Shown here: in pieces, positions 50,341 to 58,656 of the stretch
How positions within the stretch are numbered: position 1 is the first letter of the stretch
Layout: each line of letters opens with the position of its first letter
Source: Bacteroidota bacterium
Lineage (GTDB): Bacteria > Bacteroidota > Bacteroidia > Cytophagales > Cyclobacteriaceae
NCBI GenBank assembly: GCA_018266055.1
Contig: JAFDYT010000008.1
Location: 388,978 to 452,977 of the forward strand
DNA: 64,000 nt
Direction of reading: 5' to 3'
Position numbers and translations under genes: made by a program
The notes under the pieces: model-generated
What the model saw: the letters and a program-made list of their open reading frames with translations, nothing else
What the model was told of the DNA's origin: nothing
Databases searched by the model: none

Positions 50341-51519
50341 CTAAATTTTTTCGATCACGATGGCCGATGCACCGCCACCACCGTTGCAGATAGCAGCCAC
50401 GCCGATAGCGGCATTGTTTTGTTTAAGCACGTTGGCCAAGGTGATCGTAATGCGTGCACCGGATGCGCCCAGCGGGTGACCGAGTGCTACTGCGCCTCCG
50501 TTCACATTCACACGCGATGGATCAAGTTCCAATTTCATGTTGTTGGCAATTGCCACAGCAGAAAAGGCTTCGTTGATTTCATAATAGCCCACGTCTTTTT
50601 TGTCGATGCCGGCAGCTTTTAAGGCTTTGGGAATAGCCAGCGACGGTGTGGTGGTAAACCACATGGGGTCTTGCGCTGCATCAGCGAAGCCAAGAATTTT
50701 CGCGATCGGCGTAAGGCCCAACTCTTTCGCCTTGGCTGCGCTCATCAGTACAACGGCTGCGGCGCCATCATTAATCGTCGATGCGTTGGCAGCCGTTACG
50801 GTTCCTTCCTTCGTAAACACGGGTTTCAGGCCCGGGATTTTATCGAAGTTCACGTTTTTGTATTCTTCATCTTCGGCGAAAAGCGTTACGTCACCTTTCT
50901 TACCAACCAATTCCACTGGAACAATTTCGTCTTTGAATTTCCCGGCAGCCCAGGCCGCAGCCGACCGCTTGTATGAATTTATTGCGAAGGTGTCCTGATC
51001 TTGCCGGCTGATGTTCATTTCTTTGGCTGTGTTATCGGCGCACACGCCCATGGCGCAGTGGTTGTACACGTCGGTGAGACCGTCGTACGTAAGACCATCG
51101 AGCAGTTGGCCGTCGCCATACTTGTAGCCATAGCGGGCTTTGGTGAGGTAGTAGGGGATGTTGCTCATGCTTTCCATTCCGCCGGCTACCACCACGTCAT
51201 TCGCGCCAAGCATAATAGATTGAGCACCTACCATAATGGCTTTCATACCCGAGGCACAAACTTTATTGACAAGTGTGCAAGGGATATTGTAACCAAGGCC
51301 TGCGCCCACCGCCACCTGTGTAGCAGGAGCTTGCCCGAGGCCTGCACCGATCACATTGCCAAAGTAAAGTTCCTGCACGGCCTTGGGGTCGAGCTTTATT
51401 TTGTCAAGAGCGCCTTTCACGGCAATGGCTCCAAGTTTCACCGCCGAAAGTCCTGCCAGGCTTCCGCCAAAACTTCCGATGGGTGTGCGTACGGCTGAAA
51501 CGATAACTACCTCTTTCAT
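50341..51519 (-). CDS. Acetyl-CoA acetyltransferase (thiolase)
   Basis: A 392-aa thiolase. The nucleophilic Cys88 is in NKVCASGMKAI, His348 in VALGHPLGASGAR and Cys378 in AAICNGGGGASAIV: a complete active site. The length and the NKVCASGMK motif fit biosynthetic acetoacetyl-CoA thiolases (AtoB/PhaA type) rather than the long FadA group, though a degradative acyl-CoA role cannot be excluded. It is a single gene between the YwqK protein and batC, with its own terminator. Confidence 0.95.
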   Translation of the reverse strand: MKEVVIVSAVRTPIGSFGGSLAGLSAVKLGAIAVKGALDKIKLDPKAVQELYFGNVIGAGLGQAPATQVAVGAGLGYNIPCTLVNKVCASGMKAIMVGAQSIMLGANDVVVAGGMESMSNIPYYLTKARYGYKYGDGQLLDGLTYDGLTDVYNHCAMGVCADNTAKEMNISRQDQDTFAINSYKRSAAAWAAGKFKDEIVPVELVGKKGDVTLFAEDEEYKNVNFDKIPGLKPVFTKEGTVTAANASTINDGAAAVVLMSAAKAKELGLTPIAKILGFADAAQDPMWFTTTPSLAIPKALKAAGIDKKDVGYYEINEAFSAVAIANNMKLELDPSRVNVNGGAVALGHPLGASGARITITLANVLKQNNAAIGVAAICNGGGGASAIVIEKI

Positions 51520-51570
51520 GATTTTATTTTTTAGTCGGATAACTATTAACTGATTACGAACAGCGAATCT

Positions 51571-52470
51571 CTACCAATCCGGTTTCCCGCTGCTTTTTGG
51601 TTTGGTGGCTTTGCGTTTGTTCTGCTGCAAGTATTGAACTTCCTGATTCTTCATTGCCTCCAGGATCATTCGCGCTTTATCTTCGCTGATCTTCATGTCT
51701 TTCAGCTTGTCAGAGAGATTAGGGTTCTTTTCGTCTTTCTTATCTTTTTGTTCCTGATCTTTCTTTTGCTGCTCTTTTTCCTGCTGCTCTTTGTCTTTTT
51801 TATCTTTTTGATCCTGGTCTTTTTTCTGATCCTGCTTGTCTTTCTGATCTTTTTTGTCCTGATCCTTCTTGTCTTTGTTCTCGTCTTTTTTGTCTTTCTG
51901 ATCTTTCTTGTCTTTTTGATCCTTCTGATCTTTTTTATCGTCTTTCTTTTGATCCTTATTTTGATCCTTCTTGTCGTCTTTCTTCTGATCGTCTTTTTTG
52001 TCTTTGTTCTGATCTTTGTTTTTCTGCTCCTGCTTTTTCTTTTCTTCCAGTTTCTTCTTCACCATTTCGTAGTTGAATCGTGCCTGCTCGTTTTCGGGTT
52101 CGGCTTTCAGTGCTTGTTTGAAATAGTTGAGCGCCTGTTCAAATTTTCCCTGACGGTTGGCGATCACACCCAGTTGCTGGTTGGAAAGTGAATTGATTTT
52201 GCGGTTGTCGCTGATGGATAAGGGCTGATATCGGGGAATGGAGTTGGTGGTGTCATTCTGATTGAAATAGGCATTGGCCAGATTCAATCGTACTTCTTCT
52301 TCGTCCACGTGAAGTGAATCGACCAGGAATTTGTATTTGGCAATGGCCGTCTTCATATCGCCGGCGAGGTACGCTTTCTTGGCCTCTGCCTTAAGCGTAT
52401 TGATCTTGCTGACCTTGGTCGGATCGATCGACAAAAGAAGTATTCCGAGAATGAGGCTAATCGTTTTCAT
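51571..52470 (-). CDS. batC: BatC-like TPR protein with a Lys/Asp/Gln-rich tail
   Basis: A 299-aa exported protein: signal TISLILGILLLS, TPR helices at ~24-136 (AKKAYLAGDMKTAIAKYKFL, QGKFEQALNYFKQALKAEPE), a 110-residue low-complexity K/D/Q segment (~138-248), and a short conserved C-terminus (LSEDKARMILEAM-like ISEDKARMILEAM, then VQYLQQNKRK). The start overlaps the batB stop by 4 bases. Bat proteins are implicated in aerotolerance and envelope stress in Bacteroides and Leptospira. BatC TPRs plus the VWA proteins are thought to form a periplasmic complex. BatA, BatD, MoxR and DUF58 genes are absent from this window. Confidence 0.85.
   Translation of the reverse strand: MKTISLILGILLLSIDPTKVSKINTLKAEAKKAYLAGDMKTAIAKYKFLVDSLHVDEEEVRLNLANAYFNQNDTTNSIPRYQPLSISDNRKINSLSNQQLGVIANRQGKFEQALNYFKQALKAEPENEQARFNYEMVKKKLEEKKKQEQKNKDQNKDKKDDQKKDDKKDQNKDQKKDDKKDQKDQKDKKDQKDKKDENKDKKDQDKKDQKDKQDQKKDQDQKDKKDKEQQEKEQQKKDQEQKDKKDEKNPNLSDKLKDMKISEDKARMILEAMKNQEVQYLQQNKRKATKPKSSGKPDW
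51727..52059. repeat. Low-complexity KKDQKD-coding tract inside batC
   Basis: About 330 bases encoding a monotonous Lys/Asp/Gln sequence of 3-6-residue units (KKDQ, KDKKDQ). It reads as highly repetitive on DNA level (TTTTTGATCCTT-like units on the plus strand), so it is a likely place for length variation. Confidence 0.85.
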
Positions 52471-53435
52471 ATCGTCACCGTCTTCACATCAATCAACAAA
52501 TCTAAGACTAAAAATGCCAACGCCGCCAGCAGGAAATAATAATAGCGATTGGCGGAAACATCCACCGTGCGCGCGTCGCGCAATTCGCCTTCAATTTTGC
52601 CGATGGTATTGATCAGCCGTGCCACATCGTTGCGGCTTTCGTTGATTTCAAAATACTGACCGTTGGTTTTGCTGGCCAGTGATTTCAGTTCTTTTGAATT
52701 AAGTTTGGAAACTACGGCGTTGCCCTGCGCGTCGGTTTTGTAGCCGCGGCCAGCCATGATCTGACTTCCTTTTTCGGTGCCCACGCCGAGTGTGAAAAGT
52801 TTTATGCCTTTGTCTTCAATTTCTTTTTCTACTTCGCCGGTTTGTTCGCCAAAATCCTCGCCGTCGCTGATCAGAATAATCACTTTCGATTTGGGTTGTG
52901 TGCTTGGTCCTTCTTGATCCTGCAATTTGCTGAGCGCCATTTTTAACGGAGGACCAAAGTCGGTACCGCTCGAAGGCACCAGGCTGCTGTTCATCGTTTC
53001 GATAAAAAGATTCAATGCATTCTGGTCGTAGGTGAGGGGGCACTGCATGAAAGCCTCAGACGAAAAGATGATGACGCCGAGGCGATCAGAACTGAAGGCC
53101 TCGACCACGCGCTTCATTTCGTATTTCACTTTTTCGAGTCGTGTGGGCTGAATGTCAAACGCATCCATCGATTTGGAAAGGTCCACACAGATCATGATGT
53201 CTTTGCCAATCGATTTTATTTCCCTTTTGGAATCGCCAAACGAAGGCCCGAGAAAAGCAATGAGCAATAAGGCGAAGAATACGCTGCGTAGCGCAAACTT
53301 GAAAAAAATGGTGTAAAACGGCGTGTTCAGAATACGGCTGATACGCACGATTCGGAAGATGAAAATTCCGTAAAGGATACAGAACAAACCGACGATGATG
53401 TACTGGGTCCAACCCCATTCGCGAAACCAAACCAC
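52467..53435 (-). CDS. batB: BatB-like VWA-domain membrane protein
   Basis: A 322-aa protein with N-terminal hydrophobic segments (~11-30 and ~50-64), a von Willebrand factor A domain (~78-270) and a C-terminal transmembrane helix (YYYFLLAALAFLVLDLLI). The MIDAS metal motif DLSKSM (Asp85, Ser87, Ser89), the Thr in SSGTDFG and the Asp in ILISDGEDFG are all present, so it should bind Mg2+ and a partner. BatB normally follows batA and precedes batC; here it directly precedes batC but nothing Bat-like lies upstream. Confidence 0.88.
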   Translation of the reverse strand: MVWFREWGWTQYIIVGLFCILYGIFIFRIVRISRILNTPFYTIFFKFALRSVFFALLLIAFLGPSFGDSKREIKSIGKDIMICVDLSKSMDAFDIQPTRLEKVKYEMKRVVEAFSSDRLGVIIFSSEAFMQCPLTYDQNALNLFIETMNSSLVPSSGTDFGPPLKMALSKLQDQEGPSTQPKSKVIILISDGEDFGEQTGEVEKEIEDKGIKLFTLGVGTEKGSQIMAGRGYKTDAQGNAVVSKLNSKELKSLASKTNGQYFEINESRNDVARLINTIGKIEGELRDARTVDVSANRYYYFLLAALAFLVLDLLIDVKTVTI

Positions 53436-53517
53436 GCTATTCTAATTTTTTTAGTGCAAGTAACCACTTGTTACGCTATTCGGCAAGGGTAGGTTTCTGG
53501 GCTACGAGTAGGTCAAA

Positions 53518-54132
53518 TTACTTTTTGTAGCTGATCATGATGCCGGCGCGGCTCTTTTTGTCGATGGTGGTTTGAAAGCCCGGATGCTTTTGCACAAACT
53601 CCAGGTAGTCTTCAGGCGAGTTTCCATCGATCACGTTGTGCGTGGTGTAGCAGCCGCCGGTTTTGAGTTTTGGAGTTACGTCCAGAAAATACTGCTTGTA
53701 CCAGTCTTTGTCGGCATCGGAGAACACAAAGTCAAATGGACCGGAAACTTGCTTTACAAAATCATGGGCATCGCCCAACTCTGCATTGACAAAACTGATC
53801 AGCCCGGCCTCCGTCAGGTTTTTGATTGCTTCTTTGTGTCGTTTTTCATTCAGTTCGATGGTGGTGACTTTGCCGCCCGTTTTGCTCATGGCCCAAGCCA
53901 GCCAGATCGTGGAGTGACCTGTGGAAGTACCAATCTCAAGCGCCGAGGTGTATTTGTTCTTTACGATGATGTCGTGCAGGGTTTGCCCGTCCACGTAGGG
54001 CACATTCAAGTCATGCCATTCGCTGCGATGCTCCAGTAGGTATTTCTCAACTTTTTTGTCGAGTTCGGTTTGGCCCTGGCCCATTCCCGCCAAGGGAAAA
54101 ATCAGCACTAGCAAAACGATGAACATTTTCAT
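53518..54132 (-). CDS. O-methyltransferase-like protein with an N-terminal signal peptide
   Basis: A 204-aa class I SAM-dependent methyltransferase of the COMT/caffeoyl-CoA family. SAM-binding motif I is ALEIGTSTGHSTIWLAWA, the acidic loop is TTIELNEKRH, and the motif near FVFSDADKDWYKQYF carries the Asp residues that bind metal in this family; GGCYTTHNV follows. ATG 54132 (or 54126) yields a strongly hydrophobic signal-like MFIVLLVLIFPLAGMGQ ahead of the domain. Export of a SAM-dependent enzyme would be unusual, as SAM is cytoplasmic, unless the N-terminus is a membrane anchor. It lies divergent from the ECF sigma gene. Confidence 0.82.
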   Translation of the reverse strand: MKMFIVLLVLIFPLAGMGQGQTELDKKVEKYLLEHRSEWHDLNVPYVDGQTLHDIIVKNKYTSALEIGTSTGHSTIWLAWAMSKTGGKVTTIELNEKRHKEAIKNLTEAGLISFVNAELGDAHDFVKQVSGPFDFVFSDADKDWYKQYFLDVTPKLKTGGCYTTHNVIDGNSPEDYLEFVQKHPGFQTTIDKKSRAGIMISYKK

Positions 54133-54231
54133 AACTGTGTTGGGTAAGTGTCGCCTATTCTTTCCTGAATTTAAGAAATATAAGGGTACAAGAAAAAAGA
54201 CCACTGGCGGGGAATAAACTCCGGGCATTCC

Positions 54232-54260
54232 TTGTCTAAGCTGCAAAACCGGTAGATTGC
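54232..54260 (+). promoter_or_regulatory. Possible -33/-7 promoter for the ECF sigma operon
   Basis: TTG at 54232-54234 and TAGATTGC at 54253-54260, spaced 18 bases, resemble the Bacteroidota promoter with two mismatches in the -7 box. The predicted start is about 10 bases before the ATG. Confidence 0.35.
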
Positions 54261-54276
54261 TTACAGAATTAAAGGC

Positions 54277-54810
54277 ATGGCACAACAAAGTGACGATTTA
54301 TTAATAGAGCAATCACGGGGAGGTGACCTGGCAGCCTTTAAGCGACTGGTGCAAAGATATGAGGGCAAGGTGGCCGGTGTGGTGCGGTCGATGCTCGGCG
54401 CTACGCCCGAAGCCGAAGATGTAGGGCAGGAAGTTTTCATCCGGTTTTATGAGTCGCTGGATAAATTCAGAGGCGAGTCGGCGGTAGGTACGTATTTGAT
54501 TCGGATTGCCATAAACCTTTCGCTCAACGAGATCAAGCGCCGGAAAAGACGGTTTTCGTTTTTTGCCGGCGAAGAGGAGGGCTTCAACAAAGGTGAAACC
54601 GACAACCGCAAAGACATGAGTGAAATGATCGCCTATGAATTCGACCGGCTAGATCCGGATTTTCGTGCCGTGGCGACTTTGCGCCTGGTGGAAGGCTATT
54701 CCACAGAAGAAACCGCCACGATGCTAGCTATACCGCTGGGCACAGTGCTTTCGCGCTTGGCACGCGCACAAAAGAAATTGAGAATCGCGTTGGAAAAACA
54801 TTTAAAGTAA
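54277..54810 (+). CDS. ECF-type RNA polymerase sigma factor (sigma-70 family)
   Basis: A 177-aa ECF sigma factor. Region 2 (~20-85) has LVQRYEGKVAGVVRSMLG, AEDVGQEVFIRFYESLDKF and YLIRIAINLSLNEIKRR; region 4 (~115-170) has DPDFRAVATLRLVEGYSTEE and the helix-turn-helix AIPLGTVLSRLARAQKKLR. It begins a three-gene operon with a membrane protein (2 bases after the stop) and a Spy-like protein. That layout is a typical sigma/anti-sigma arrangement. Confidence 0.94.
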   Translation: MAQQSDDLLIEQSRGGDLAAFKRLVQRYEGKVAGVVRSMLGATPEAEDVGQEVFIRFYESLDKFRGESAVGTYLIRIAINLSLNEIKRRKRRFSFFAGEEEGFNKGETDNRKDMSEMIAYEFDRLDPDFRAVATLRLVEGYSTEETATMLAIPLGTVLSRLARAQKKLRIALEKHLK

Positions 54811-54811
54811 G

Positions 54812-55228
54812 ATGAGTATGGAACGAAACAACGAAGATTTGTTTTTGCAGTCGCTCGATGGAACACTCGACGAGGCTCAAAAGCAACAGCTCAAAAAAGT
54901 ATTGGCGGAAGATGCGGGCTTGCAGCGCGCCTCGGGGCAATATCTTGCGCTGAGAGATCAATTGCTCCGCAAGGAGACTGATTCGTTTGGGCCGTTCTTC
55001 GCCGAGCGGATTATCAACCGGATCAAGTCATTGAAGAAAGAAATTGACTACCAGATATTTTTCTTTTTCAAGAAGTACCAGCTAGCCGCGCTTGGTGTGG
55101 TGGTGGCCTTGCTGGTGCTGAATATTATTTTCTCTGACCAACTTACGTTGAAGTCGGTGCTTGGCTTTGAAGATGAGAAACCGAATGACATTGTAACGAT
55201 CGATTTGTACCAGGATTTAACAGAATAG
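54812..55228 (+). CDS. Putative anti-sigma factor, single-pass membrane protein
   Basis: A 138-aa protein. The N-terminal cytoplasmic part (~1-85: EDLFLQSLDGTLDEAQKQQL, FFAERIINRIKSL) precedes one transmembrane helix (LAALGVVVALLVLNIIF, ~91-107) and a short periplasmic tail. The topology and the position one base after the sigma-factor gene fit an anti-sigma factor. It lacks the HxxxCxxC zinc motif of ZAS anti-sigmas, so this is by context only. An ATG two codons in is an alternative start. Confidence 0.7.
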   Translation: MSMERNNEDLFLQSLDGTLDEAQKQQLKKVLAEDAGLQRASGQYLALRDQLLRKETDSFGPFFAERIINRIKSLKKEIDYQIFFFFKKYQLAALGVVVALLVLNIIFSDQLTLKSVLGFEDEKPNDIVTIDLYQDLTE

Positions 55229-55232
55229 AATT

Positions 55233-55670
55233 ATGACCAGCGAAAGAAAAAAAGCGTTGTTGCTGATGAGCGCCACGTTCATCATCGGAATAATGATCGG
55301 TATGTTGATAACGGGAATGATGGCCCGCCGCTACTACCGTGACCGAAACGGCATACGTGGCGGTAAAATCGAAATGAGCCACGGCCGACGGGGAAACTTT
55401 GTAGGAAAGATCCTTCACGTGGTGGATGCAGATTCGGCGCAGGCCAGGCAAATTAAGCCAATTGTGGAGGCAACCATGCACGAAATAGACCGGCTGCAGG
55501 AGCAGGGCGACCGCGATGCACGCATGGCTATGGACTCGATGAAAGTGAAACTGGCGTCAGTACTTCGGGCCGAACAACTGGAAAAACTGGAGAAATTCAT
55601 TTCTAAGAAAAGGCCGTCAGGTGGCGAGCGTGAGAAGCGCGAACGCCATGAAAAGCACGATCGCGACTAA
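55233..55670 (+). CDS. Spy/CpxP-like periplasmic protein with membrane anchor
   Basis: A 145-aa protein with an N-terminal anchor (ALLLMSATFIIGIMIGMLIT) then a charged all-helical periplasmic part: ILHVVDADSAQARQIKPIVE, EQGDRDARMAMDSMKVKLAS, RAEQLEKLEKFISKKRP. The paired amphipathic helices resemble the LTxxQ-type Spy/CpxP family or a heavy-metal-sensor domain, but no exact LTPEQ motif is visible. It ends in a Lys/Arg/Glu-rich tail. It is 4 bases after the anti-sigma gene and completes the operon; an envelope stress role is inferred. Confidence 0.68.
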   Translation: MTSERKKALLLMSATFIIGIMIGMLITGMMARRYYRDRNGIRGGKIEMSHGRRGNFVGKILHVVDADSAQARQIKPIVEATMHEIDRLQEQGDRDARMAMDSMKVKLASVLRAEQLEKLEKFISKKRPSGGEREKRERHEKHDRD

Positions 55671-55698
55671 GTCATTTTCAAGCCATCAATTAGATTCC

Positions 55699-55706
55699 TA
55701 ATTTCG
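55699..55706 (+). promoter_or_regulatory. Possible -7 box for folC
   Basis: TAATTTCG (then CGGC) is one base from TAnnTTTG and would place a start site about 7 bases before the ATG at 55720. No well-spaced -33 box was seen. Confidence 0.35.
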
Positions 55707-55719
55707 CGGCTGCGAAAAA

Positions 55720-56997
55720 ATGGAATCGTACCAAGCTACACTCGACTATCTGTACAGTCGTCTTCCGATGTTTCAACGCATCGGGGCGGCGGCTTACAAG
55801 GAAGACCTCACCAACACCCTGGCGCTTTGCCAGGCACTCGGCAACCCTGAGCGAGCTTTCAAGACTGTGCATGTGGCCGGCACCAACGGCAAAGGCAGTT
55901 CGTCGCACATGCTGGCGGCAATTCTGCAATCGGCAGGCTACAAGACCGGTTTATACACTTCGCCTCATCTCAAGAATTTTACCGAGCGTATCAAAATCAA
56001 TGGACAAGAGGTGCATCAGTCTTTTGTCATAGATTTTGTAGAGAGAATTAAGCCTGCGATTGAGACAATTGAGCCTTCTTTTTTTGAAACGACCGTGGCT
56101 ATGGCGTTCGATTATTTCCGTAAGGAAAAAGTAGATGTCGCCGTCATCGAAGTAGGACTTGGCGGAAGACTGGATTCGACGAATGTGATCACGCCTGAAG
56201 TTTCATTGATCACCAATATCAGTTGGGACCATGCCGACTTGCTCGGTGATACGCTTCAAAAAATTGCAGGCGAGAAAGCGGGAATCATCAAACCTCATAT
56301 TCCTTCCGTGGTGAGCGAACGCCAGGAAGAGGTGGCCGATGTTTTCATAGCCAAAGCAAGAAAAGAGAATAGTCCGCTGACGTTTGCTTCTGAAATTTAT
56401 GAAGTGGATGCACTTGGCGATGGAAACTTTTCGGCGCGAAGTCATTCCGGTAGCAACCGTTATCAGCTTGAATTGAAAGGCGCCTACCAACAGAAAAACC
56501 TGGCTGGCGTGTTGGCAACCGTTGATGAACTAAGGAAGAAAGGCTTTGCCATTTCAAATGAAAATGTATCGGATGGACTGAAGCGCACGGTTCAGCTCAC
56601 ACAGCTAAAAGGTCGCTGGCAAAAATTAAACGATAGCCCGCTCACCGTGTGCGATACAGGCCACAACGAAGCGGGAATAGCTGAGGTGATGCATCAGATT
56701 CAGCAGCAGAAATTTGAAACTCTTCACATCGTGTGGGGAATGGTGAAAGATAAAAGCCCAGATCGGGTGCTGGCGCTTTTGCCCAAGACAGCTAAGTATT
56801 ATTTCTGCCAGGCAAGCATTCCGCGCGCCTTGCCGGTTGCCGAACTTCAGGCAAAAGCAAAGACATTTGGGCTGGACGGCGTGGCCATAGAAGAGGTGAA
56901 TAAAGCGATAGCGGAAGCCCGGAAAATGGCTTCGCCCAACGATATGATTTTTATAGGAGGCAGCACTTTTGTGGTAGCCGATATTGATAATTTATGA
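55720..56997 (+). CDS. folC: Bifunctional dihydrofolate synthase / folylpolyglutamate synthase
   Basis: A 425-aa Mur-ligase-fold enzyme that adds glutamate to dihydropteroate and then to folates. The P-loop is VAGTNGKGSSSHML (~52-65), YTSPHLKNFTERIKING follows with the folate-binding region, and VEVGLGGRLDSTN-like IEVGLGGRLDSTNVI and ISWDHADLLGDTL mark the ATP site; KAGIIKPHIPSV carries the carbamylated-Lys region. A late CDTGHNEAGIAE is the Mur C-terminal signature. Its stop overlaps the trmB start by 4 bases (ATGA). Confidence 0.95.
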   Translation: MESYQATLDYLYSRLPMFQRIGAAAYKEDLTNTLALCQALGNPERAFKTVHVAGTNGKGSSSHMLAAILQSAGYKTGLYTSPHLKNFTERIKINGQEVHQSFVIDFVERIKPAIETIEPSFFETTVAMAFDYFRKEKVDVAVIEVGLGGRLDSTNVITPEVSLITNISWDHADLLGDTLQKIAGEKAGIIKPHIPSVVSERQEEVADVFIAKARKENSPLTFASEIYEVDALGDGNFSARSHSGSNRYQLELKGAYQQKNLAGVLATVDELRKKGFAISNENVSDGLKRTVQLTQLKGRWQKLNDSPLTVCDTGHNEAGIAEVMHQIQQQKFETLHIVWGMVKDKSPDRVLALLPKTAKYYFCQASIPRALPVAELQAKAKTFGLDGVAIEEVNKAIAEARKMASPNDMIFIGGSTFVVADIDNL

Positions 56998-57653
56998 AAA
57001 GCAAACTCAAACGTTTTGAAATCATTGCCGGTCGCGACAACGTGATTGAGCCAGGCAAGGAAATTTTTTTGAAGATTAAAGGAAACTGGAAGAAGGATTA
57101 TTTTGGAAATGAAAATCCGATGACGGTAGAGCTAGCCTGCGGTCGCGGTGAATACTCGGTAGGCCTTGCCCGAAAATTTCCTACGCAAAATTTTATTGGC
57201 GTGGATTTGAAAGGCGACAGGTTATGGAAGGGAAGCACCTGGGCGCATGAAGAAGGGCTGAAGAACGTGGGTTTTTTGCGCACGCAGATTCTGAACATCG
57301 AAAGTTTTTTTGAGTTAGGAGAAATTGATGAAATATGGTTGACGTTTCCTGACCCCCGTCCGCGTAAGCGTGACATCAAGCGGCGACTTACAAGCCCACG
57401 CTTTCTCGACATGTTCAAAAAAATCTTGAAGCGCGACGGATGGTTTAGGTTTAAGACCGACAATACGGGATTATTTAATTATACGCTTGAAGAACTCAGT
57501 CTGCGCACTGACATCCGCGAACTGAACTTTACGCACGACCTTTACGAATCTGACCTGCGTGCGGAATGCTTTGATATTAAAACGCGCTACGAAGAAATGT
57601 TTGCGGCAAAGGGAGAGAAGATTAAATACTTGAAATTTAAGTTTGCTGAGTAA
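56994..57653 (+). CDS. trmB: tRNA (guanine-N7)-methyltransferase
   Basis: A 219-aa SAM-dependent enzyme making m7G46 in tRNA. VELACGRGEYSVGLA is the SAM motif I, FIGVDLKGDRLWKG follows, and the conserved TFPDPRPRKRDIKRRL catalytic segment and FRFKTDNTGLFNYTLEEL match TrmB. Start overlaps folC by 4 bases, giving a coupled pair. Confidence 0.96.
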   Translation: MKSKLKRFEIIAGRDNVIEPGKEIFLKIKGNWKKDYFGNENPMTVELACGRGEYSVGLARKFPTQNFIGVDLKGDRLWKGSTWAHEEGLKNVGFLRTQILNIESFFELGEIDEIWLTFPDPRPRKRDIKRRLTSPRFLDMFKKILKRDGWFRFKTDNTGLFNYTLEELSLRTDIRELNFTHDLYESDLRAECFDIKTRYEEMFAAKGEKIKYLKFKFAE

Positions 57654-57773
57654 GCGCAGAATTTAAAACTTAAGGAATATAAACAGCGAATTGCAATCTT
57701 AGAACCGACAACTTCTTTCCTTCCTTAACATTCACCTAACATTCATTTTAAGTGATGGTAATTTTTGAATTGC

Positions 57774-57781
57774 GATCTTTG
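57774..57781 (+). promoter_or_regulatory. Possible -7 box for the LpxH-like gene
   Basis: GATCTTTG (then TG) matches the TAnnTTTG box except the first base, about 21 bases ahead of the TTG start at 57802. The rest of the 148-base gap after trmB shows only AT-rich sequence without a clear hairpin. Confidence 0.3.
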
Positions 57782-57801
57782 TGTAACGAAATCAAACTAC
57801 G

Positions 57802-58656
57802 TTGGCTAAGAAAAGAAAACGTGAGGTAGAGTTGGTGATCATTTCTGATGTTCACCTCGGCACGTACGGCTGTCATGCCGAAGAACTGTTGCGCTACCTG
57901 AAAACCATCAAACCCAAACGACTTATCCTTAACGGCGACATCATCGACATGTGGCAGTTCAGTAAGCGCTACTGGCCGAAGTCGCACATGCAGGTGGTGA
58001 AGCACATCACAGGGTTGCTCGCCAAGGGAACCAAGATTGTGTACCTCACCGGCAATCACGACGAAATGCTTCGCAAGTTCTCCGGCTTTCGGCTCGGCTC
58101 ATTTGTGATTGCCAATAAGAAAGTGTTGGCGTTGCAGGGAAAGCAAGCGTGGGTTTTTCACGGCGATGTATTTGATGTGACGATGCAGTATTCCAAGTGG
58201 CTGGCTAAACTCGGTGCGCTGGGATACGATGCGTTGATTCTGTTAAACTCGTTTGTCAATTTCATCATGAAGCTCTTTGGCAAAGGGAAAATCTCCTTGT
58301 CGAAAAGAGTAAAAGATTCTGTGAAGCAAGCCGTCAAATTCATCAATGACTTTGAAAAGACGGCCGCAGAAATCGCCATTGAAAACGGATACGATTATGT
58401 GATCTGCGGTCACATCCACCATCCGGAGATGAAAAAGATCACCACCGAAAAGGGAGAAGTCACTTACCTGAACTCCGGCGATTGGGTAGAAAACCTGACG
58501 GCGCTCGAATACAATGGTGGTGAATGGAAGATCTATCGCTATGCCGACGACCCTAAAGCACAATCGGTGAAAATACGGAAGGATCCGAAAAATAATTTGG
58601 ACAATGATGAGATATTTAAGGATCTTGTCAATGAATTTCTTACCGTTAAAAAATGA
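57802..58656 (+). CDS. UDP-2,3-diacylglucosamine diphosphatase-like metallophosphoesterase (LpxH family)
   Basis: A 284-aa calcineurin-like phosphoesterase. Metal ligands are complete: ISDVHLGTYG (Asp, His), LNGDIIDMWQF (Asp), LTGNHDEMLRKF (Asn-His), VFHGDVFD (His) and ICGHIHHPEM (His-x-His). The insert between ~115 and 190 holds SKWLAKLGALGYDALIL and KISLSKRVKDSVKQAVKF. It probably removes UMP in lipid A synthesis or acts in a similar lipid-phosphate step. The TTG at 57802 gives the usual short basic N-terminus; there is no better in-frame ATG. The glycosyltransferase starts 4 bases before its end (ATGA). Confidence 0.87.
   Translation: MAKKRKREVELVIISDVHLGTYGCHAEELLRYLKTIKPKRLILNGDIIDMWQFSKRYWPKSHMQVVKHITGLLAKGTKIVYLTGNHDEMLRKFSGFRLGSFVIANKKVLALQGKQAWVFHGDVFDVTMQYSKWLAKLGALGYDALILLNSFVNFIMKLFGKGKISLSKRVKDSVKQAVKFINDFEKTAAEIAIENGYDYVICGHIHHPEMKKITTEKGEVTYLNSGDWVENLTALEYNGGEWKIYRYADDPKAQSVKIRKDPKNNLDNDEIFKDLVNEFLTVKK

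Noticed and set aside
51634-52191. A long highly hydrophobic plus-strand frame opposite batC
   Set aside because: It is the antisense of the Lys/Asp/Gln tract, which translates to repeated Phe/Leu/Ile. Composition alone explains it.
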